64,000 nt of DNA from Tupaia tana (GCA_026018925.1 JAKSZU010000003.1:184667505-184731504), one strand, 5' to 3'. Shown: positions 1 to 11,639, counted from the first letter of the stretch. Numbers and translations: made by a program. Notes: generated by a model not told the origin, from the sequence alone.

Positions 1-234
1 GATTTTTGCTATAGAGTATGTGTGCTCACTGGAGTGACAGAAAGAGACAGAGAAACACAAAGTGAGAAATCATTCCCCAGGCCATGTTGCAATACCTTCT
101 CCTTCATTCTTCTCTTGGGATCTTGGGCATGCATGCACACACATCTGCATGTTTTAAGCTGCTGGGTCCAGAACTTGACCACGGTTGACTACATGGGAAT
201 CCAGCCACATAACCGTTACACCATCTGCTGGCCT
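1..234 (-). mobile_element. SINE-A copy, cut by window edge
   Basis: Read on the minus strand it has the SINE-A order: tRNA-like head with a degenerate B box, the central GGAGAA-rich block, a CT-rich tract and the conserved CCTATAGC motif near the 3' end. The A-tail would lie before base 1. Moderately diverged from the young copies; many CpG sites have decayed to TG/CA. Confidence 0.88.
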
Positions 235-261
235 TAAAATGATCATTCTTTGAAGACCTGT

Positions 262-490
262 ATTGGGCCAGCAGGTGGCGTCGTGTTCAAGGTACTGGAC
301 TTGACTGTAGTTTGAGTTCTGGACTCAGCGGCTTGAAACTCATGCCAGGCACGTGTGCAAGTGTGCCTCCATCCTGAGAGAATGGAGGCATTGTGGTGTG
401 GTCATTCCTCCTTGGGGGGTGATTACTCACATTCCCTCTCTCTTTCTCTGGCGTGTGCACATGCCCTATGCAAAAACAAACAAACCAACC
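262..490 (+). mobile_element. SINE-A copy, older
   Basis: Starts with GGGCCAGCAGGTGGC, keeps a tRNA-like head and the central GAGAATGGAGG block. It ends in a CAAAAACAAACAAAC-type tail. No clean TSD seen. Confidence 0.85.
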
Positions 491-721
491 AAAAACTTAG
501 CTTACTGGATCTGTTAATTTATGGAATGAGGCTCTATTTTTTCAAGAATAGGAAAGTTTTCCCGAACTTTGTCCATGCATGTTTAAGTCCCCTTCACCAA
601 AAACAAATTAAACAATTTTAAATGTGGTAGAGTCATACCTCAGGACACATAGCAGTTCCTGTGGAGTGGCTCATCATTATTGTATCTCATTACATCTTTT
701 ATTCAACCCTTCTCTGCTATT

Positions 722-1030
722 CTTTTCTTTGTTTTAACTTTTTTTTTTTTTTTTTTTTTTTAGATTTTTGCTATAGGGCCCATGCACTCACCAGAGAGAC
801 AGAGAGAGAGAGAGACAGAGAAACTGAAAATGAGAAATCACCCCCTCACACACACACACCAACAATGGCCACACTGCAATCCCTTCTCCTCCATTCTCTT
901 GGAATTTTGGGCACACATGCACATGCACATACACCTGACGTGAGTTTCAAGCCATTGGATCCGGAACTCGAACTCCATGGTTGACCATGTGGGAGTTCAA
1001 CGCCTTAGTCACTATACCACCTCCTGGCCC
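722..1030 (-). mobile_element. SINE-A copy with TSD
   Basis: Minus-strand copy whose A-tail appears as a T-run at about 740-761. The flanking direct repeat CTCTGCTATT (712-721 and 1031-1040) marks the insertion site. A CACACA run replaces part of the central region. Confidence 0.92.
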
Positions 1031-1040
1031 CTCTGCTATT

Positions 1041-1720
1041 AGTTTCTTCCTGCTTCTTCCATCTTCTGGTGACTTCCAATAGCTACTGTTTAAGGGTCAT
1101 TTACATGTCTTCACTCCTGAGTCTAAAGATGGTTTACAGAATTATACAGAAATATACTTCACCACCGAAATCTTTGAAAAGAGATCTGACTAATTGGCTT
1201 CACTCTATCCATGTGAGAACAGCCCTGTTGAGAAAAACTGTCTTTTAAAGCTATGTCCAAGCATGTTGGTCAGGCTATATAGCTGTTTATGTACCAGTCA
1301 CCCATTCTTATTTTAACCAGTTGTGGCAATGGTGGTGATAGCCCTTTGTCCAAAGTATGATAATCTATGCATGAGAAATACACACAAAAGATGAACTGGG
1401 TGTGGGGAGTCCTCTAAAGCTTTTCAAAGGGTAATTGTAAGTAGCCTTCTGGCCTGGTCTATATTGCCAAGACCTAATGAGATTGAGATTAGTTCCAAGA
1501 CCTAATGAGGTTGAGATTAGTTGAATTTTAAATAGATTGTAATGAGCTATGAACACTACACTCTCATGTTAACCATTCAAATACTCAAAAAATTTGAGCT
1601 CTAGGACTGTATTGAACTCAATTACACACAAAATTTTTCTTCTACCCAGAAACAATTAGTATAAAAACAGTCTCCATCCCTTCAACCATGTTCAGATTTA
1701 CTTTTTTACTAAGTATATCT
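1041..1720. other. Unassigned intergenic stretch
   Basis: AT-rich single-copy-looking DNA. The only structure I see is the 28-bp tandem duplication listed separately. No exon-like ORF. Confidence 0.5.
1467..1522. repeat. 28-bp tandem duplication
   Basis: Two adjacent 28-bp units (1467-1494, 1495-1522), each starting CCAAGACCTAATGAG and differing at one base. A local duplication, not part of a recognised transposon. Confidence 0.95.
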
Positions 1721-2004
1721 GGACCAGCTCCATAGCCTGGTGGTTAAAACAGCTGGATCTCACATGGTTGATCTCATGCTTCAAGTCCCAGACCTGGCAA
1801 CCTGGTAGCTTCAGAAACACATCACATATGTGCACAAAATCTCAAAAGGAGGGAGAGAGAGAGGAGAAGGGATTGAGGCACGACTATTCTCCATGGGGAA
1901 GTCTGCTTTTTCTTCCCTCTCTTCTGTGTCTCTATGTCTCTCTCTCTCTCTCTCTGACAAGGGCATGTGCCCTCAGGCAAACATAAATAAATAAAATAAA
2001 AAGA
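1721..2004 (+). mobile_element. SINE-A copy, older variant
   Basis: Head begins GGACCAGCTCCATAGCC, then the usual central block, CT tract and an AATAAATAAAATAAAA tail. The head differs from the young copies, so it is probably an older subfamily. Confidence 0.82.
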
Positions 2005-2742
2005 ATTTCTAGGAAATGCAAATTGGAATTTATTCAATTATTAATAATTAGCATGTTTATGTCTGATAGATTATTTGGGATGATGATGCACCAAGAAAAT
2101 GAAAAGATTATCAGGGAACTTAGCGGGATTGGAGAGTTTACCTGAATATACTAAACTACCGGAAAGTTAAAAATAGGCAATCAGCAAATGGTACAATCTT
2201 TACAGCTCAAGACTGAGCAAATGCTTCCAGTAAAGCAAAGGGTCAAACGGTGTTGACTTAAAATAGAGCAAGGACAATTTTGGCAGTCACTTACAAGAGT
2301 GAAAAGAGGGTGGAGAAAGAAGACAGATAGGACATTCTATTTAAAGAAATGCCAATGCCCTCTACCCAATACAGGAAATCATCTCCCAGACCAGAATAAA
2401 TGTAAAAAGGCTTATATCCTTGCAGAGGTCTGGCAGGGCCAGCATAGCCATTGTCACATTACTATCAGGCACCAGTCACTCAAAAAGAGGATCCCTATAG
2501 CGCATAAGAAGGTCAAGACTGTGGGCACATCTGGGAGAATTTCTGCTCTTCAGTTCTGAAAGTTTACATTCACTGCAGGGAAAAAAAATAGATTAATCAA
2601 AGGTCTAAAAGTCTCTAATAGAAAAGTCACCATAAAATAGCTAAAGAAAAGGTTTAACTATGAGGATGATCAAAACTTTGGTGTGTTTTCTCAAAGGCTA
2701 TGTCTGAAATGAACATATGTAGTCATATTTAAAGAAAACTAA
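2005..2742. other. Unassigned intergenic stretch
   Basis: No recognisable transposon, microsatellite or exon. An 86-codon open frame at 2299-2559 has no recognisable motif and is treated as chance. Confidence 0.5.
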
Positions 2743-2905
2743 GGGGCCAGTAGGTGGCATGGTGGTTAAGGGCACTGGATTCTCACATGGCCAACTATGG
2801 TTCAAATCCCAGACCCGGTGGCTTGCTTTCTCACTTTCTCTCACACTCTCTCTCTCTGTCCCTCTCCAGTCAAATTAAAATAAATAAATAAATAAAATAA
2901 TAAAA
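2743..2905 (+). mobile_element. Short-form SINE-A (central block missing)
   Basis: Has the SINE-A head (GGGGCCAGTAGGTGGC, B box near 2800). It then goes directly from CCCGGTGGCTTG to the CT-rich tract, skipping about 100 bp of central sequence. The tail is (AAAT)n. The same structure recurs near 54562 and 61134, so this is a subfamily and not a random deletion. Confidence 0.88.
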
Positions 2906-2907
2906 AA

Positions 2908-3534
2908 GACAACTAAAAACACACAATAGTTTTCCTACACTCCTCATGCTCTTCTACCAGTTACACAAAATTACTACTATTTCTATAACCTTCTTACTCT
3001 AAGTTCTTTACATACCAGCTATAATGTCTTGCTCTTGAAAGGATAAATAAATAGAATAAAAGTTTTAGGAAAACTGTGAATTTTATAATAACTTTCGAGT
3101 TAGGTGGCAGACATCTTAAGATTCACAACAACTGAAAGAGAACATAGGCTCATTGCAAGTTATTTCAAAGATACTTTTTATTAAGGGTATAAATGCAATC
3201 TGGTAATCATGCACGAGCTCAAAAATACCATTGAACAGGTCATTCTTAGGTTAAAAGTATTAACATTCAGAGTAATATGAAAACTCTGACCTTTATAATT
3301 CTAATGTCTCCAGAATTTGGTTCAATATGTGATTTATTTTTATGCAAGTTATCTATATAGATATAGAAATCTATACAGATTTCCTTATCTAAAGCAACAG
3401 AATGTAAGAGAGCTACAAGATTTCTCCTGGCATTTACTTTTTTGCTTCTCACTTTGTAATCTGAAGGATAAACTGTGCTTTTCATTCTTTAAGTGGCTTA
3501 TAGGTCTAATCTGGGATGGAAGGATGTTGCTTAA
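2908..3534. other. Unassigned intergenic stretch
   Basis: AT-rich DNA with no repeat or gene that I can support. Confidence 0.5.
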
Positions 3535-3550
3535 AGAATGGGAACCACTT

Positions 3551-3806
3551 GGGAACCAGCAGTTAGCGTAATGGCTATGTCGCTGGACTCCCAAGTAGTC
3601 GACCGCGGTTCACTTAAAACTCACGCCGGGCACGTGTGCGTGCGTGCCCAAGATCCCGAGAGGAGAATGGAGGAGAAGGGATTGTGGCGTGACCATCCCC
3701 CCTGGGGGGTGATTTCTTGCTTTCTGTCTCTATGTCTCTCTCTGTCTGTCTGGCGAGCGCACCTGCCCTATAGCGAAAACCTCTCCAAAAAAAAAAAAAA
3801 AAAAAA
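3551..3806 (+). mobile_element. Young SINE-A copy lacking its B box
   Basis: Flanked by a perfect 16-bp TSD (3535-3550 and 3807-3822; AGAATGGGAACCACTT). Retains CpGs in the head (GTCGACCGCGGTTC) and ends in a long A-run. Compared with the copy at 13259, about 17 bp spanning the B box and its 3' flank are missing after GCGGTTC, so this copy should be a poor pol III template. Confidence 0.97.
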
Positions 3807-3822
3807 AGAATGGGAACCACTT

Positions 3823-4844
3823 CATTCAATCTGATTGTTTCATATATAAATGCATGCCATATACAGACTTAATAACTGGTTAGACACTGCCAACTCTGCA
3901 TGAGAACATATGTAGTAATTCACTCTAGTCCCATATTAGTCAACTGAAACATCTCCAGACCTGTCAGCATTACATTCATAATACTTAGTCAGCTCAATGA
4001 CAAATATAGTCATGTTATTTGCAGATAAATATCATTTGCGTGACTGACTAAACTGACCTGTAGAAAATTCATTATTTAAAAAGGATGTCAAGTCAAATTC
4101 AATTCTGACTTTTCTAAAAGGGTGAATATGGAGGGATGCTTAACAGCTTGACTTTCCTAAAGGTTCTTTCAAGACTCTTGATGGAACATATGTTGCCAAG
4201 TAATTTAGTGTGGATGACTAAGCAGATGCACTCCAGGACTTGAGTTAAATTGTATTGCATGTACTTCCACTTTAGTTTTTTTTAAAGTTATGAATTCAAG
4301 CCAAAAGCTGTGGTCACTGTTACTAAATACCAAGGCACTTTTATGATGAAAGGGCAGATGTTGTTTTTAATAATAAAGAAGTTGAAGAAAGCTGACAAAT
4401 ATTTGATCTATTGGAAACAACTGACTGAATATTTGACCACTTATATTAATGAAAAACTATCTCTTGTCTACCTTGATCTCTGTATTTATCTCTGTCTTTA
4501 TATTTATATTTAGAGAGAGAGTATCCATATAAGCATATAGATATAGCATACATAACTTCACATATTTCCAACACAACTGAGTGATTCTGATTTTAGGAGG
4601 CTGGGAGAGATGTTTTCTTTACTACAGTTTTACAAAACAAAAAATTTACAACTATAAAAAAACCAGTTATGTGTACTTGTGATCAAATTGTCTAACTTAA
4701 TTATAATTACGTATTGGGGAAACTTCTAAATTATTCTCTACAAGAATTACTGCATTAAACTCAGAACCTACTCAGAGACAGGCACAAAAAGCATTTACCC
4801 TTATTAAGTGTTATTAAAAATATGATTACTGTCTTCATGAAAGA
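3823..4844. other. Unassigned intergenic stretch
   Basis: About 1 kb of AT-rich DNA without a recognisable element or exon. Confidence 0.5.
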
Positions 4845-5045
4845 AAGAAAGTTGTTGGATCAGGGCAATTGACATTCAAATCTAGATTATGTTACTTTGC
4901 ATGGACTTGGAAAGGCTAAATAACTTTTATGATTCCCCAGTTTTTGCTTTTGTAGAATAAGATTAACAAGAAATACTTCAGTATTTGTTGTGAAGTGCAA
5001 GTCAGATCACATATAGCTAAAAACAATGTCTAGCGTATTTCAAGT
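4845..5045 (+). mobile_element. MIR SINE fragment, degraded
   Basis: Keeps the MIR order on the plus strand: TCAAATCTAGATT, then a CTTGG..AGGCTAAATAACTT core, a CCCCAGTTTTTGC...TAGAATAAGATTAA block and a GTCTAGCG end. Old and decayed. Confidence 0.65.
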
Positions 5046-5046
5046 G

Positions 5047-5122
<76 letters not shown>
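5047..5122. repeat. Compound (CT)n(AT)n(AC)n microsatellite
   Basis: Three consecutive dinucleotide blocks: CT 5047-5068, AT 5069-5089, AC 5090-5122. It directly abuts the T-run of the following minus-strand SINE, whose insertion site lies at the AC/T junction. Confidence 0.97.
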
Positions 5123-5123
<1 letters not shown>

Positions 5124-5124
<1 letters not shown>

Positions 5125-5400
5125 TTTTTTTTTTTTTTTTTTTTGGAGAGATTTTCGCTATAGGGCAGGTGCGCTCGCCAGACAGACAGAGAGAGACATA
5201 GAGACAGAAAGCAAGAAATCACCCCCCAGGGGGGATGGTCACGCCGCAATCCCTTCTCCTCCATTCTCCTCTCGGGATCTTGGGCATGCATGCACACATG
5301 CCCAGCGTGAGTTTTAAGCCACCGGGTCCGGGACATGAACTGCACTGCGGTTGACTACTTGTGAGTCCAGCGACATAGCCATTACGCTAACTGCTGGTTC
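5124..5400 (-). mobile_element. Young SINE-A copy
   Basis: T-run (A-tail) at 5124-5144, then TTTTCGCTATAGGGC and the full SINE-A body to GCTGGTTC. Shares the variant GGACATGAACTGC with the copy at 49915, suggesting a common subfamily. Imperfect TSD of CACAYACCTTTTTTT type at the end of the microsatellite. Confidence 0.95.
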
Positions 5401-5517
5401 TCACATACCTTTTTTTTGGATAGAAGGGAATTAGATTGAATTATGAAAGGTATTAGGCTATTGATTTAACTTTGGAATAGTCTTTCAAAAATAATTTCAA
5501 AATAAGATTGCCCAAAA

Positions 5518-5622
5518 CTCAGAGAGGAGAATGGAAGAGAAGGGATTGTGGCATGGCCATTCCCCTGGGGGTGGCGGGGGAGAGTGATTTCTCACTTTTC
5601 CTCTTTTCATCTCTCTGTTTTT
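5518..5622 (+). mobile_element. SINE-A internal fragment
   Basis: Only the central GAGAGGAGAATGGAAGAGAA block through the CT tract is present. Head and tail are absent. Confidence 0.8.
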
Positions 5623-5944
5623 TATATTACAAGTTATTTGTTACTTTATAACTAACTAGCATCTTGTAAAGGCAAAGGGTACATTTTGAAGTGCCAAAAA
5701 TTGAGGGAAGAAGGGCTTGAAAAAAAAGCCAACTTCAGTTTCCTAAGTTGAGACTAGCATAGCACTTGAGATATTTATAGAAGTCCAAAACTTATTATTC
5801 TAAATCTCTTTTGAGAATATGAAATTAATTTCCTGGTATTTTTTAAACATGAAGTCATAGGTTTTGACTTGCATATTGTTTAGAAAAATTAGTAAATATC
5901 TTACATTTTTCTTTTGCTTCATTATATTCGGGGTACTTATTTAT
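5623..5944. other. Unassigned intergenic stretch
   Basis: AT-rich; nothing recognisable. Confidence 0.45.
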
Positions 5945-6172
5945 AGATATGGCTTTGGTTATGATGGAGAGTGCTTGTACATATGTGAGAGAGACGTACT
6001 CCTCATCACATCTGTATTATGATATCCTTCCTCTAGCTCCCTAACTTGTCAGATTCCTGGACACCTGCATTTGCACTTGCTGTGTTTCAAATTGTTTGAG
6101 CTGAGATCCCAACCATAGTCAGCCATGTGGCTGCCAGCACTACAGTATGTCACACCGCCAACTGTGCCAGAG
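5945..6172 (-). mobile_element. Old SINE-A relative
   Basis: Minus-strand remnant: CATAGTCAGCCATGTGG and GCCAACTGTGCCAG resemble the SINE-A head, and a decayed body extends to about 5945. Divergence makes the boundaries approximate. Confidence 0.6.
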
Positions 6173-6500
6173 GTAAGACCCAATTTCACCTTTTAATACT
6201 TCTTGAAGTAAATATGGGTGAAAATATTATACAAGTATACATGTGAAAAAAATTAAGATATTAAATTATTTACAAGGAATCTTCAAAATGTTTATAGAAA
6301 ATGCACATAGTGATAAAAATGCATGGGTTTCAAAATTTTTATGTGCCAAAATAAACTCTTACTTTAATTTAATTTTCTATGAACTTTTAAAGTCCTCCCA
6401 TATTCTGGTTTATATTGAATATCTGATTGATTCGTATCCACCATTTAAATTTCATTAGTTCATAATTCAGATCATCCTGTAGTTAACAACTCTCTTAAAA
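6173..6500. other. Unassigned intergenic stretch
   Basis: AT-rich with a 71-codon open frame (6243-6458) that shows no motif; considered chance. Confidence 0.45.
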
Positions 6501-6510
6501 AACATCATGG

Positions 6511-6771
6511 AACCAGAAGGTGGCATGGAGATTAAGACACTGGATCCCCCCTGGCTGACTCCACAGTTTAAGTCCTGGACCCACTGGCTTAAAAAACACA
6601 CCAAGCACATGTGCATGTGTGCCCAAAATCCCAAGGGAGAATGGAATAGAAGAGGTTGAGGTGTGGCCATCCCCTCTGGGGGCTGATTTCTCACTTTCTC
6701 TCTCTGTGTCTCTCCCTCATGAGCATACATGCCCTAGGGCAAAAAAAATTCTAAAAATAAAATAAAATAAC
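6511..6771 (+). mobile_element. SINE-A copy with TSD
   Basis: Complete head, body, CT tract and (AAAAT)n tail, flanked by the direct repeat AACATCATG (6501-6509 and 6772-6780). Confidence 0.92.
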
Positions 6772-7020
6772 AACATCATGATCATTCTTTTTCTTTATCC
6801 CACTGCAAAAGAGAGTAATTTTTTATTATGGTAATAGTATTATCATTAAGAAGAAAATATATTAAAAGTTAGTGTATATTAAATATAAATTTTCATGTAG
6901 CAAATCAGGATTGGTGTAATTATTTTCTTAATGCAGTCTAAAATATTTCTCACATATATTTTCAGCTATATTATTGCTATAGGGATTATAAGAGAAAACA
7001 AACACACAAACACAAAAGGA

Positions 7021-7032
7021 CACACATACACA

Positions 7033-7064
<32 letters not shown>
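7021..7064. repeat. (AC)n microsatellite
   Basis: Mostly uninterrupted CA repeat preceded by degenerate CACATACACAG units. Confidence 0.95.
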
Positions 7065-7067
<3 letters not shown>

Positions 7068-7149
7068 TTACAGAAAAATGGAAAACCTAGGAGCCTATCA
7101 GAGACAACCTCTCAGAAATTCTAGAAATACTTGTTGGTGGGCAGCTTTT

Positions 7150-7540
7150 GAAGTAGGCTGTAGTTTTGCATTAAAGAACTAGAAAAAGTATATAAAAACA
7201 AAGATTTAAATCCTAAGGAAATAAACCTGTATGTAAAAATAAAATACTTGCAGCACAAAAGTAGCTATGATAACATTACTTATAATTATAAACCATTTGA
7301 CAACAACCAAAATGTCTAAATAACGAGCAATAGTAAAATAGCCCATGGAATGCTTCACAGCTGTCCAAATTATTTTTATGGAGAGTTTATAATATCACAA
7401 ACACATAGTTTAGATTTAAAGTAAAAATTAAGCAGATGTAGGATATGTCATTATATGCTTCTGAAAAAAGCATGTATGATAGTTATGTACAAACAAATAT
7501 TTTAAAGAAAAGCAAAGTATTAGCATAAGTTGTGTGCATA
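7150..7540 (+). mobile_element. Old L1 (L1M-type) 3' end
   Basis: Contains the characteristic L1 3'-region order: AAGGAAATAAACCTG, CATTACTTATAATTATAAACC, CAACCAAAATGTCTAAATA and ACTGAAAAAAGC-like text. No ORF survives. Assigned from remembered consensus features. Confidence 0.72.
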
Positions 7541-7712
7541 AAGGGACTGAATAGTAGTATTTTTCCTTCCCAAATTTCTGTTTATCTTAGTTTTTTTTTA
7601 GTAATAGAAAAAATAGACTTTATTCTCTTTTAAGCTGTCTACCATACTACTTTCTATATATAAAACCAATTATGGACCTTGTATTAGCTAGGAAAACAGA
7701 ACTACACTAGAT

Positions 7713-7953
7713 TTTTTTTCCTTTTTTTGAGATATTTTTGCTATAGGATGTGTGCACCTGCCAGAGAGACAGAGACAGAAAGCGAGAAATCACCTTCCGG
7801 GATAATGGCCCCTTCTCTTCCAGTTCTCTTGGGATTTTGGACATGCACGAACACGTGCCTGGCGTGAGCTTTAAGCCACTAGTTCCAGGACTTGAACCAC
7901 GGTTAACCACGTGGGAGTCCAGCAACGTAATCAATACATCATCTACTAGTCCT
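7713..7953 (-). mobile_element. SINE-A copy with TSD
   Basis: Minus-strand copy from the T-run to CTACTAGTCC, flanked by CACTAGAT (7705-7712 and 7956-7963). The central block is slightly shortened. Confidence 0.9.
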
Positions 7954-8218
7954 TGCACTAGATATTTCAAAGGCAGGAATTTATACAGTGAATTGGTTAT
8001 GGATATTGGAGGCTGGAACCAACTACCTCTCTTGTGTAAAGGATTATTGCTGAATTGATCCTGACCAGAACAGAAATAAAGAAGTCTTTTATCCTCCTAT
8101 CTACTAATGGCTCCCTGTTGCCCACTACTACCAGAATCCAGGTAGCTACTAAGAACAGAAATGTTATGCATGGCCCCAGCCAAGCATCATGAAGAATCCT
8201 ATAAGCGGGAATATTTGG

Positions 8219-8480
8219 CAGCAGCTGGCATGTGGTTAAGGCACTGGACTCTCACGTGGTCAATAATGGTTTGAGTCCCTGACCCAGCAGCTTAAAACTC
8301 ACACTGAACATGTGTGCATGCATGCCCAAAAGTCCCAGAGGAAAATGAAAGAGAAGAGATTGCCTTATGGTCATTCCCTAAGGGGGTAATTTCTCACCTA
8401 GCCTCTCATTCTCTCTCTCTGTCTCTCTGGAGAGCACATGTGCACTATGGCAGAAACCTAAAAAAGAAAAAAAGATAGTA
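8219..8480 (+). mobile_element. SINE-A copy
   Basis: Head GCAGCTGGCATGTGGTTAAG, central block, CT tract and AAAAAAGAAAAAAAG tail. ATATTTGG on both sides (8211-8218 and near 8482) is the likely TSD. Confidence 0.88.
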
Positions 8481-8489
8481 TATATTTGG

Positions 8490-9330
8490 AACTAGAAGAC
8501 AATAATAGAAATCTCAGGTTTATTCTGAATAAATAGCATGAATAATACAATACATAAAATATTATATATTGTTCAAAACTAAAAATCTTCGCATAACAGT
8601 ATGGAGACACAGAAACCATTATTGATGACTTCTGTTAATTTGATTACCAAAGCCAAAATGGTTCTTAATGGGATGCATTGAGTACAAATAAGTGATCTTA
8701 AACTTTTAACATGTATCATTTGTTTCTATTAAAGTGATTCAGCCATCACCATTGTACTCCAATATATTTTATTAAAAAAACTAATCTGAATGTACATGAT
8801 AAATGAACTGTGTTGAAAATTCTGTTTTTCTTCAGTTCTACCATCCTGATCTTAATTAACTCCTCCAGGTCTGTTCCTATAGAAACCAGAAATGCATTTA
8901 ATAAAATGCAAAGGTAGCAAGGTACGTGCAGAAGCATTCTACAAGTACAGTAACAACATTTATTTTAAATCATGGGGCAAATTAGTATTTGCGATTAGAT
9001 TAGAGGTAATACACTTCAAAATTCGAAATGGAGAATGCAGTCAAAGGATAAAGACAATAAACTTTCCCTGAGCTCCTCTGTTTCCAATGCAAATTAAGTA
9101 TAATGTCCAGAAAATTGAAGATTATATTTTTGTATGGCAATTCTTTTAGTTTCTCTGATTATTTTAAATCATATCATGTCCCATTCCCCATACATACTCT
9201 CTTGAAAAATGTTAAAAAGAAGACAACAAAGCGTGTAAGAATTAGAATGTAACAGCCAAACTCTTGCATGAAACCTGGCCCATCCTGACTGCTTTTCTTT
9301 CACTCCAGAGTCAGGCTGGCACCTGCACAC
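8490..9330. other. Unassigned intergenic stretch
   Basis: AT-rich single-copy-looking DNA; no exon or recognisable repeat. Confidence 0.5.
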
Positions 9331-9344
9331 CAAGTTCCGCTTTT

Positions 9345-9606
9345 TTTTTTTTTGACAGAGGTTTTTGCTATAGGGCGCGTGCGCTCGCCAGACAGACAGA
9401 GAGAGACATAGAGATAGAAAGCGAGAAATCACCCCCCAGGGGGGATGGTCACACCGCAATCCCTTCTCCTCCATAATCCTCTCTGGATTTTGGGCACGCA
9501 TGCACATGCGCCCAGTGTGAGTTTTAAGCCACCGGATCTGGGAGGCGAACTGCGGTCGACTACGTGGGAGTCCAGCGACATAGCCATTATGCTAACTGCT
9601 GGTTCC
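9345..9606 (-). mobile_element. Young SINE-A copy with TSD
   Basis: Full-length minus-strand copy with CpG-rich GGGCGCGTGCGCTCGCC and a TSD of CAAGTTCCGCTTTT (about 9331-9344 and 9607-9620). Confidence 0.96.
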
Positions 9607-9620
9607 CAAGTTCCGCTTTT

Positions 9621-10380
9621 GAGGCACAGGTCAAGGCAAACCTCCCCTGAGAGCTACCTTTAACTGATTAAACAAACAACACACCAGGTTTAACTTTAGA
9701 CCAAGGGTGAAAGGACAAGTGCAATAATCAACAGGATCCTTTCTAAGGTTTTCTGTACAACAATGTGTTACAACTTTTCCAACAACCCAATAATTCAGCC
9801 CTTCCATGTCTGGGTGCAATGGTGCTACCATGTCATCACTTTTGGGTATTTGTTATGAGTAGCTTATTACTAATAATAGCTGACAAAACAAACAAAACAA
9901 AACACTGTTCATGAATGTTTTGCTTGAAGAAAAAGAGTGGGTTCAAGCTGATTGATTCAAGGTTATCCTTTAACTCCCCATCTTTTGTATTTCAATGTAA
10001 TTGTATGAATTCAGAGGAGAGGAATTTATACCAATGGCTCCTCATTTTCACTATATATAATGATATTTAATTGATTTACTGGACAGGAGGTTATTTCAAA
10101 GTATTTTCATAACATGAATATATATTTTATGATTCATATAAATGTCTGTATGGAGAGAGAGAATTATAAAAAAAAAAAAACAATTAGGTCAGCCAGTTGA
10201 GACTCCTGATACAGTCCAGTGTGCGCTAGGAATAAATGATGGCGTTTACATGATTTGTACAACATGATATCTTTCCCATCTCAAATACTGGGCCAGCATT
10301 TTCTGAGAATTTCAGAGCTACACAGAACTGGCACGTTATCTAAGGTGATATATTGTGTTGTTGCTTTTCTCTCTTTTTTC
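9621..10380. other. Unassigned intergenic stretch
   Basis: No repeat or gene recognised. A short ACAAA-type run occurs near 9885. Confidence 0.5.
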
Positions 10381-10385
10381 CTCCA

Positions 10386-10622
10386 AGTTTTAAAGTTTAT
10401 TTCTTCTATGAAAGCAAGAGAGACAAAGACAGAGACAGAGAAACACACACAGGGAAAGAGACAGGTACTTCACCAGAGTTCCCATGAGACAATCCACCCA
10501 GGGGCTCCGCTGACCTGGACCAGACATATATATGCCTGTGGTGTGCAGGGAGGTTGCTGGATGTAAACCCAGGACCTTTCTCAGGTGGCTCAAGCTGTAT
10601 TACCACTGGACCAACACCTGGC
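10386..10622 (-). mobile_element. SINE-B: second tRNA-derived SINE family
   Basis: On the minus strand it begins GGCCAGGTGTTGGTCCAGTG and has a B-box-like GTCCTGGGTTTACATCC. It continues through a unique region and a CTCTTTCCCTGTGTG/CT-rich tract and ends in AAGAAATAAACTTTAAA. Head and body differ from SINE-A; a relative lies at 16842-17003. Confidence 0.72.
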
Positions 10623-11168
10623 CTCATGTTATTTTTATTGTTCTTTTTTACAAATGTACAGAATAGCCAGCGTTCACTCCAGTATGCATGTTAATGAACT
10701 TTGAAATGTGCACGCTTCACAATTACTGAGCTTCTTCAACTCCAGTGATTTTCAGTGCTGTTTTTCTTAGCTGTCTTGAAGTGTACCACCTCTTTAATCT
10801 TCTTCATTAGCTAAAACTGCAAGAATTTAAAGGTTGAAATTCTCCTCTCTTACCACAAATCCTTGCTGACACTGTATTACTGTTCATAAATTCTCAATTC
10901 CCCTCACCTGTAGATTAATGTTTCCTTTCTCTGTTTAAACTTAGGCACAGACACATGATATGGATAAGATAAAATGTAAAATGTGAGTAAAATGTTGAAT
11001 GCTACTTCTGCAGGTGGACTGTCTTGCATCTTCTCTCTTTGCTACAATTAAAAGTAAAGTTTCAATTATGGGCTCCTGCATCTGCATGGGTCCTAGAGTG
11101 TGAACAATGACAACACAGTACAGACCCTCTTACATCATGTGAGCATGATGTAAGTCTTTATGTCTTTG
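10623..11168. other. Unassigned intergenic stretch
   Basis: AT-rich; nothing recognised. Confidence 0.5.
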
Positions 11169-11169
11169 G

Positions 11170-11356
11170 ATCAGTGGTCAGTAAACTAAGACCCAATTTG
11201 TTTTTTGTAGATAAAGTTTTATTACAACATAGACATGCTCATTTGCTTATGTGTTGACTATCACTGCTTTCATGCTACAATGAAAAAGCTGAGTGTTTAT
11301 TATAGACAGACAGATATATATGTCTGTGTGGCTGCAGTCCTATAATACTTACCACC
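11170..11356. mobile_element. hAT-Charlie-type MITE remnant
   Basis: Shows the order TCAGTGGTCAGTAAACTA, GATAAAGTTTTATTACAACA, CATGCTCATTTGCTTATGTG, GCTTTCATGCTACAATG and AATACTTACCACCT. This is typical of the eutherian non-autonomous hAT family whose ends read GGGGTCAGCAAACT. No transposase. An A/T-rich ATATAT insert sits near 11315. Confidence 0.75.
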
Positions 11357-11360
11357 TACA

Positions 11361-11626
11361 GGAATGGCAGATGGCATAATTGTAATGTCTCTGGACTCCG
11401 TGTAGTCGACTGTGGTTTGAGTTCTGAACCAGGTGGCTTAAACTCATGCTGGGTGTGTGTGCGTGTGTGCCAAAAATTCCGAGAGGAGAATGGAGGTGAA
11501 GGGATTGCAGCATGGCCATTCCCCCTGGAGGGGGGAGGTGGTAGCTCACTTTCTATCCCTCTATTTCTCTCTGTCTCTCTAGCAAGTGCACCAACCTTAT
11601 AGAAAAACTCTCTCTCTAAAGAAAAA
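11361..11626 (+). mobile_element. SINE-A copy
   Basis: Head GGCAGATGGCATAATTG, GTAGTCGACTGTGG, central block, CT tract and AAAGAAAAAATT tail. It abuts the end of the hAT-type MITE; the CACCTA-type flanks may be an imperfect TSD. Confidence 0.9.
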
Positions 11627-11639
11627 ATTTAGCACCTAG

